NCBI GenBank assembly: GCA_028818995.1
Contig: JAPPMR010000855.1
Coordinates: forward strand, 613 to 10,811
Source: Candidatus Poribacteria bacterium
GTDB lineage: Bacteria > Poribacteria > WGA-4E > WGA-3G
Reading direction: 5' to 3'
DNA: 10,199 nucleotides
Shown piece after piece: positions 6,247 through 10,199 of the stretch. Every line of letters starts with the position of its first letter. Within the stretch, counting starts at the first letter, position 1. The position numbers and the translations under genes were made by a program. The notes under the pieces were generated by a model. The model worked only from the letters and a program-made list of their open reading frames with translations, searched no databases and had not been told where the DNA came from.

Positions 6247-7833
6247 CTAAGGTTTGTCTTCTGGTGGTTGTGCGTTGGTTGGCGGTGGAGGACCCTCTCT
6301 TGGGACAAAACGTCCATTCTTTTGTGACGGGGCAGATCGTTTACCGTAGATATCTTCAATCTGTCTGGCAAGTTCAGCGTCCTTCTCAACAAGCCTACGG
6401 AATCCCTCTGCTGCGCCATACTCTTGTAAGAGTTTCTCTGCGTTCTCAAAACGTGCGGTGCTAAACTGTTCTCGGAGCGTTTTTCCAATACTTTTATCAG
6501 AGAAAAGTCCAGGTAATGAAGTAATTAACATTTTCTGGAATTCTGCCTCTAATTGAGCATCGCTCATGTTTGTCAATCTTTCATATTCCTGAACTGCTCG
6601 ATCAAAGTCTTTCCATTCAGTCTCGGCTGCTCTTTCTGCTTCTGCTGCCTCTCGTGCCAGTGTCGCGCGGTCTGGCGGCAAGGGTTCTTGTGTCCAAGCG
6701 CCTTTCCACCCACGCGCGCGTAAATCTTCCTCAAAGCCTTCAGGGAGTGTGACACCTTCAGGCGGCACCCAGTTTTCCGGTGGAAGTTCCCAACTCCGCA
6801 CCATTTCACGCGTAACATGAGGTGGTTTTTCAGTGAGGACATTGTAGTCTTCATCAAGGTAAATAACTTCCCACCCTTCAGGGTGTTCCCCTCTATAGAT
6901 AAGATCAAATCGCTGTTTTGTGGTCATTACCTCACCCCACATGTCCACACCGGGGATGCCATCCTCTAAACTTCTGTGTACGTATAAACGGTTCTTCTTT
7001 CCTGGAAGAAACACATCAGGTGCGTCATCAAAAAAGAACCCACCACTTACATGAGGATCAGCTGCCTCAGCACTATCTACCTGTTGACTTTCCCAGACCT
7101 TCCGCTCAATATATGCACGCTTATAATCCTCAAAATTGTCTTGTGGTGGCACTCCGCGTCGCCCTGAAGCCCATTCTTCTGGATTATCTTCAACACGCAC
7201 GAGATGGTAGCGGATATCCATCATCCGCGGATAATGCGCTTCTGTTGTGATAGTAACACCCATGTCCAGGAGTTCTTGTATCCATTCTGCACGTGGATAT
7301 CTTGCCTCCATGGCCTCATTCCTCGGATAGAAACGGTTATGCCATGCATCATAAGTTTCCATAATTGCTTCAGGCGTTTGTGGTCCTTTATGAAGTAATG
7401 AACCTTTTCTGGTAGTCAACGGTCCACGCTTCGTAGCAGACGGATCCGGGGGACCGTTAGGGTTATGCGGCATAATTTTTTCAGCAAGTGCCACCGTCTG
7501 TAGGTATATCTGTTCACGTATTGAGGCTATTTGTGCTTCGCTAACAGATTTAAATTCAGTCTCTGTCAGATAATGTTTTAAGCTCAATTCAGTTTCTCTC
7601 TCAATCCACTTCTCCCATCGGGAATCAAATTTCCGTTGAACTACCAGTTCTTTTTTTTCCACTTGTAATGTGCTTTTATCATCTTCACTGTGATGCCCAG
7701 GTTCATTTATACGGTCAACAATATCTACACGATCAGACACCATTTCCCTATTAGTGCCTCTAAAGATGAATAGAATAACGATAATTAACAAAATTAAAAA
7801 CGGAATTGTGACGTATAATTTTTTAAGTGTCAT
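6247..7833 (-). CDS. membrane-anchored protein of unknown function
   Basis: A 528-residue protein I do not recognise. The start at 7833 is supported by AAGGA 8 bases upstream and by an immediate signal-anchor: two Lys (4-5), then a hydrophobic helix at about 7-25 without a clear cleavage site, predicting a single-pass protein with a large extracytoplasmic body. The body is hydrophilic and has no cysteine. Residues 66-120 and 386-500 look helical and highly charged, the latter rich in Ala, Glu and Arg with a possible coiled coil. Residues 122-151 and the tail (501-528) are Pro-, Gly- and Lys-rich and probably disordered. A central part (about 155-385) has many Trp, Tyr, Pro and acidic residues, such as GGFFFDDAPDVF at 264-275. 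An in-frame GTG at 7980 would add 49 residues encoded largely by the REP-pair and hairpin sequence and is almost certainly not used. It may be transcribed with the STT3-like gene; nothing shows functional coupling. Confidence 0.8.
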   Translation of the reverse strand: MTLKKLYVTIPFLILLIIVILFIFRGTNREMVSDRVDIVDRINEPGHHSEDDKSTLQVEKKELVVQRKFDSRWEKWIERETELSLKHYLTETEFKSVSEAQIASIREQIYLQTVALAEKIMPHNPNGPPDPSATKRGPLTTRKGSLLHKGPQTPEAIMETYDAWHNRFYPRNEAMEARYPRAEWIQELLDMGVTITTEAHYPRMMDIRYHLVRVEDNPEEWASGRRGVPPQDNFEDYKRAYIERKVWESQQVDSAEAADPHVSGGFFFDDAPDVFLPGKKNRLYVHRSLEDGIPGVDMWGEVMTTKQRFDLIYRGEHPEGWEVIYLDEDYNVLTEKPPHVTREMVRSWELPPENWVPPEGVTLPEGFEEDLRARGWKGAWTQEPLPPDRATLAREAAEAERAAETEWKDFDRAVQEYERLTNMSDAQLEAEFQKMLITSLPGLFSDKSIGKTLREQFSTARFENAEKLLQEYGAAEGFRRLVEKDAELARQIEDIYGKRSAPSQKNGRFVPREGPPPPTNAQPPEDKP

Positions 7834-7898
7834 GGTATTGTTCCTTATATTTATAGTGAATTTTACAATTAACTTTACATTATTGAGTTGTGAATCAA

Positions 7899-7925
7899 CG
7901 CTGAATGCGCGTATGGCATTCAGCG
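7899..7925. repeat. perfect 10-bp stem hairpin abutting REPIN 2
   Basis: CGCTGAATGC (7899-7908) and GCATTCAGCG (7916-7925) are perfect inverted repeats around a 7-base loop. The right arm ends exactly where the second REP-pair element begins. Read on the minus strand it lies 66 bases before the ATG at 7833, so it could be a 5' leader hairpin, an operator or an end of the adjoining mobile repeat. Confidence 0.6.
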
Positions 7926-7986
7926 GGAGGGAACTCCGATTCCCAACGACTAATAGGTTAAGTCGTGATTCGGAGATCACTCCTAC
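7926..7986. repeat. inverted REP pair of a second family (REPIN 2)
   Basis: Two short hairpins face each other. The plus-strand unit has head GGAG (7926-7929) and GGGAA-CTCCGA-TTCCC (7929-7944). The minus-strand unit has head GTAG (complement of 7983-7986) and GTGAT-CTCCGA-ATCAC (complement of 7965-7980). Both share the loop CTCCGA, and ACGAC (7946-7950) mirrors GTCGT (7962-7966) in the centre. GTAG and GGAG heads are those reported for RAYT-associated REPs. The sequence differs from the element at 1362-1449, so two families coexist. Confidence 0.65.
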
Positions 7987-8031
7987 AGAAGAAGTGTAAA
8001 CTTATTTCAAATTCACTGTAAAATCTGAACA

Positions 8032-8077
8032 TGCTATAATTACTGCGTGGCAGTTTTAAACTTACCACGCAGTAGCA
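8032..8077 (-). terminator. strong hairpin after the frameshifted small gene
   Basis: TACTGCGTGG (8041-8050) pairs perfectly with CCACGCAGTA (8065-8074) around a 14-base loop. After a 6-base bulge on one side, TGC/GCA extends it (8032-8034 with 8075-8077). It starts 8 bases beyond the minus-strand stop at 8083. As with the hairpin at 6180-6216 there is no U tract, but position and stem strength favour a transcript-end role. Confidence 0.5.
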
Positions 8078-8082
8078 TCTTG

Positions 8083-8641
8083 TTACTGAGTATACCGATA
8101 CCTTGCAGAATCACTAAAAGAAGACACAGGTCCGAAGTCACCGCATACACCAGAGTCTTTTGCGTCGTACATACCGCCGCCCTTGTATTTACTTCTACCC
8201 TGTGTATCTGGTGTTCTCGTTTTCACTGTAGTCTCTTCGGTTGTAGTTGTGCCATCATCGTTAATTATTTCCCTCTCAGTAGTTTGTACTGTAACTGTAA
8301 GTTTCGCGTAAATTGCGCCTGCGTCAGTATCTGGTGGTGCATCATTGCCTCTATAGATTATAACATACGCAGAAGCTTCGCCACTTAAGTTCACTGGAAT
8401 TCCATTCTGTGGCAGCTTGCATGATTGATTTAGCGTTCACAATACCCGGTGATGCATAAGCATTTGCGCCAGATTCGTCGGCAGTAGCTTGCACGCTAAG
8501 ACTCCAACCTTCGTCAAAGTGCGCTTCATAAAAAGAACCTACTGAAATTATGTCACCTTCAACAGGCGTTTGCAAAATAACGCCGCCAACAGCAAATACT
8601 GTTGTGAGAAACAGTGTGATTACAACAACTTTCTTATTCAT
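8083..8641 (-). pseudogene. small exported protein gene broken by a +1 frameshift
   Basis: Two minus-strand frames join into one plausible 185-residue protein. The first (8641 to 8351, 96 codons) starts with ATG preceded by AAGGAG at 8651-8656, spaced 9 bases. It encodes a Lys-rich N-terminus and hydrophobic signal or anchor (about residues 4-24), then a polar, Ser/Ala-rich segment. After residue 85 (WNSSEL) it degenerates into KWRSFCVCYNL and stops. The +1 frame continues sensibly with SGEASAYVIIYRG through a Thr-rich segment (TTTTEETTVKTRT) to a stop at 8083. Removing one base in CTTAAG (8384-8389) gives WNSSELSGEASAY, with no other defect. The segment where both frames are open is 8354-8436. 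Function is not recognised; the product looks like a beta-rich secreted or periplasmic protein. A sequencing error, true decay and phase variation cannot be told apart here. Confidence 0.7.
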
Positions 8642-8999
8642 TCTGAAAATCTCCTTTTGATTTTACTTCCTTGCAATAGCAAGTGAAATTGTAGTAAATA
8701 GAGAAATTCTAACTTGCAACCACCCTCTGCTACAATCTAATAGTAGTGCAAGTCAGTATATATTCTCCTATTGTATTTGTCAAACAAAATCAATCCCTAC
8801 TACCCGCACGGTGCATGGCAGATAGGAACGCTACAGTGTAACAACAAAAGCCGCGGCGTTATGTTCCGTCCGAAACAGAACGCACGGACACAAAAATATC
8901 GCAGATATAAACCTCCGATAATACCTTGTGATGTCCAATAATTAACGAATGTGAAATGAGGAGGGTAAATACTGTGAACCGAGAATAAACACGGATACA

Positions 9000-9066
9000 G
9001 AAAACTACATCAATAAACAAAATCTGCTCAGGCCGCTGCAGTAACGACTTTTAAAATGTAGTTTTC
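9000..9066. repeat. 11-bp perfect inverted repeat with inner hairpin
   Basis: GAAAACTACAT (9000-9010) and ATGTAGTTTTC (9056-9066) are perfect complements separated by 45 bases. Inside, CTGC (9024-9027) can pair with GCAG (9038-9041). Such a nested structure may be a structured RNA, a solo repeat or an operator. It lies 129 bases upstream of the promoter at 9195. Confidence 0.45.
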
Positions 9067-9116
9067 GCTGTCGATTTCTCATTTCCAGTCCCTCTATAGA
9101 AATATTTAGAGATTTG

Positions 9117-9134
9117 TCTATCCCATCTATCCCA
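9117..9134. repeat. two tandem copies of a 9-bp repeat
   Basis: TCTATCCCA occurs twice in direct succession (9117-9125 and 9126-9134), about 60 bases upstream of the -35 box at 9195. It could be a regulator-binding site or a chance duplication. Confidence 0.3.
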
Positions 9135-9194
9135 TTATGGATTATATAAAAATACACAATTTTTGTCAAACTTTTTCTTCAAAATATTTTAAAT

Positions 9195-9223
9195 TTAACA
9201 CAAAAACGAAAATTAGGTATAAT
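9195..9223 (+). promoter_or_regulatory. sigma70-type promoter of the sulfatase-like gene
   Basis: TTAACA (9195-9200, one mismatch from TTGACA) and a perfect TATAAT (9218-9223) are separated by exactly 17 bases in an AT-rich stretch. Transcription would start near 9230, leaving a leader of about 65 bases before the ATG at 9295. Confidence 0.65.
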
Positions 9224-9294
9224 CTAACAATCAGAAATTAATCTTACAATGTTCCTAAGACAGTCCAACGTAATACAAATTATGAGGAAAAGCA

Positions 9295-10199
9295 ATGAAT
9301 ATTATCCATATTATTTCAGATACATTTAGACGAGACAACTTAGAAATTTTTGGGGAAAAGGGTTATAGTCCTGCACTCAACGCTTTTGCTGAAAAATGTG
9401 TTGTTTTTGACAAAGCCTATGTGTGCAGCTACCCAACCGTGCCGATTCGTGGCGATTTAGTAACCGGAGAAGTAGGGATATGCCGTCGGGGATGGGAACC
9501 GCTGCAACGCAACGTACCTGTGATTGCAAACGATCTCACAAAAGCAGGTATTGTGAGCATGATGATTGCCGATACGCCGCACCATCTCAACAACGGCTTC
9601 CTTTATAATAGGGGGTTTACAGGATGGAAGTGGATCCGTGGACAAGAAAGCGATCTGTTGGAAACCCACCCTTATGATTTTGACACAGAAGAAGCATTGC
9701 GTTATCGTGAACACACGCGCCCGCATCCGAACAAGTTACCCGCAGGCATCTTTAACCATCTCAAAAATAGCGATTCTCGACAGAATGAAGGGGATACCTT
9801 TGTTGCACAGACTGTGCAAACCGCATGCGACTGGTTGGAACGCAACTATCAGCATGAAAATTTCTATCTGATGGTAGATACGTTCGACCCGCACGAACCG
9901 TGGGATGTGCCAGAGTGGTACATCAGAAGGTTTGACCCCGATGATTACGATGGACCGGAACCTATCTATCCAACCTACGGTCCAAATAATATGAACGAAC
10001 GCACAACCCAACGTCTCAATGCACTATACCGTGCCGAAGCGTGTCTTGTAGATAATTGGATTGGGCAGTTGCTACGAAAAATTGACTATATGGGACTGAT
10101 GGAAAACACAATGATCATTTTCATGGCAGACCACGGTTTTCTGTTAGGTGAGCATGGGCTTATTGCTAAAAACCTTGGAATGTATGAGGAGATTGTGCA
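9295..10199 (+). CDS. sulfatase/alkaline-phosphatase superfamily hydrolase, 3' end missing
   Basis: The first 301 codons of an open frame that runs off the window; relatives are commonly 450-500 residues, so about a third is missing. The start is set by GAGG (9284-9287) 7 bases before the ATG. Superfamily features occur in order: IISDTFRRDN (6-15) with the metal-binding Asp9; SYPTVPIRGDLVTG (45-58), the catalytic-loop segment; DTFDPHEPWDVP (195-206) with His200; and ADHGFLLGEHGLIAK (278-292) with Asp279, His280, His287 and Lys292. In sulfatases the nucleophile lies in C/S-x-P-x-R and is oxidised to formylglycine. Here the equivalent is T-V-P-I-R (48-52), so Thr48 replaces it, as in phosphotransferase members that use Thr directly. 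No signal peptide is visible, so the enzyme seems cytoplasmic. Substrate cannot be named: sulfate ester, phosphodiester or phosphonate cleavage are all possible. Confidence 0.88.
   Translation, partial: MNIIHIISDTFRRDNLEIFGEKGYSPALNAFAEKCVVFDKAYVCSYPTVPIRGDLVTGEVGICRRGWEPLQRNVPVIANDLTKAGIVSMMIADTPHHLNNGFLYNRGFTGWKWIRGQESDLLETHPYDFDTEEALRYREHTRPHPNKLPAGIFNHLKNSDSRQNEGDTFVAQTVQTACDWLERNYQHENFYLMVDTFDPHEPWDVPEWYIRRFDPDDYDGPEPIYPTYGPNNMNERTTQRLNALYRAEACLVDNWIGQLLRKIDYMGLMENTMIIFMADHGFLLGEHGLIAKNLGMYEEIV

Larger units (their letters stand above)
8642..9294. other. 653-bp divergent intergenic region
   Basis: No credible gene is seen between the frameshifted gene and the sulfatase-like gene. It contains the 5' leader of the minus-strand gene with a small hairpin (CTTGC 8670-8674 / GCAAG 8679-8683), the inverted repeat at 9000-9066, a 9-base direct repeat at 9117-9134, and the promoter at 9195-9223. 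No tRNA fold was recognised. Confidence 0.6.

Noticed and set aside
8047..8388. Plus-strand 113-codon open frame over the small exported gene
   Set aside because: It begins inside the terminator hairpin, is cysteine-rich with no coding look, and is antisense to a gene with a good ribosome site.
8957..8987. GAGGAGG followed by GTG near 8974 as a small gene start
   Set aside because: The frame ends after only four codons.
9426..9438. Cys44 as a sulfatase formylglycine residue
   Set aside because: Pro and Arg are not at +2 and +4 from Cys44; the spacing fits only Thr48 in T-V-P-I-R.

Overview
The window holds seven protein-coding loci. Together they suggest a Gram-negative-type (diderm) bacterium: a lipoprotein with an OmpA/Pal peptidoglycan-binding domain, an exported protein that looks like an outer-membrane barrel, and an O-antigen ligase/polymerase-family membrane protein. 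A sulfatase-superfamily gene with the 'DTFDPHEPW' signature and GTAG-headed palindromic repeats remind me of sponge-associated Candidatus Poribacteria or a related lineage. That placement is from memory and is low-confidence; no rRNA or universal marker gene is present.

Layout. 1-322: non-coding, with long C homopolymers at the edge, then an AT-rich stretch with one or two candidate promoters. 323-1195 (+): OmpA-type lipoprotein, closed by a hairpin terminator (1240-1267). 1303-1490: a nested palindromic element whose core is two inverted REP-like units. 1524-3647 (+): a two-gene unit, a signal-peptide protein followed after 12 bases by a Wzy/WaaL-family integral membrane protein. 3664-6141 (-): an STT3-like oligosaccharyltransferase converging on the previous gene with only 16 bases between. 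6247-7833 (-): a 528-residue membrane-anchored protein of unknown function. 7899-7986: a hairpin and a second, unrelated REP-pair element. 8083-8641 (-): a small exported protein broken by one frameshift. 8642-9294: a long divergent intergenic region with a good sigma70-type promoter and an inverted repeat. 9295-end (+): a sulfatase-superfamily enzyme cut by the window edge, with Thr where sulfatases carry Cys or Ser.

How it fits together. The ligase/polymerase-family protein and the STT3-like protein both belong to families that use lipid-linked glycans at the periplasmic side of the inner membrane. Their convergent placement suggests a surface-glycan or protein-glycosylation function, but no glycosyltransferases, flippase or sugar-nucleotide genes are in view, so this is inference. 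The remaining genes are cell-envelope or exported proteins with no visible shared pathway. Points deserving a second look are the two different REP-pair elements, the altered WWDYG-equivalent motif of the STT3 protein, the Thr-type sulfatase homologue, and the frameshifted gene.
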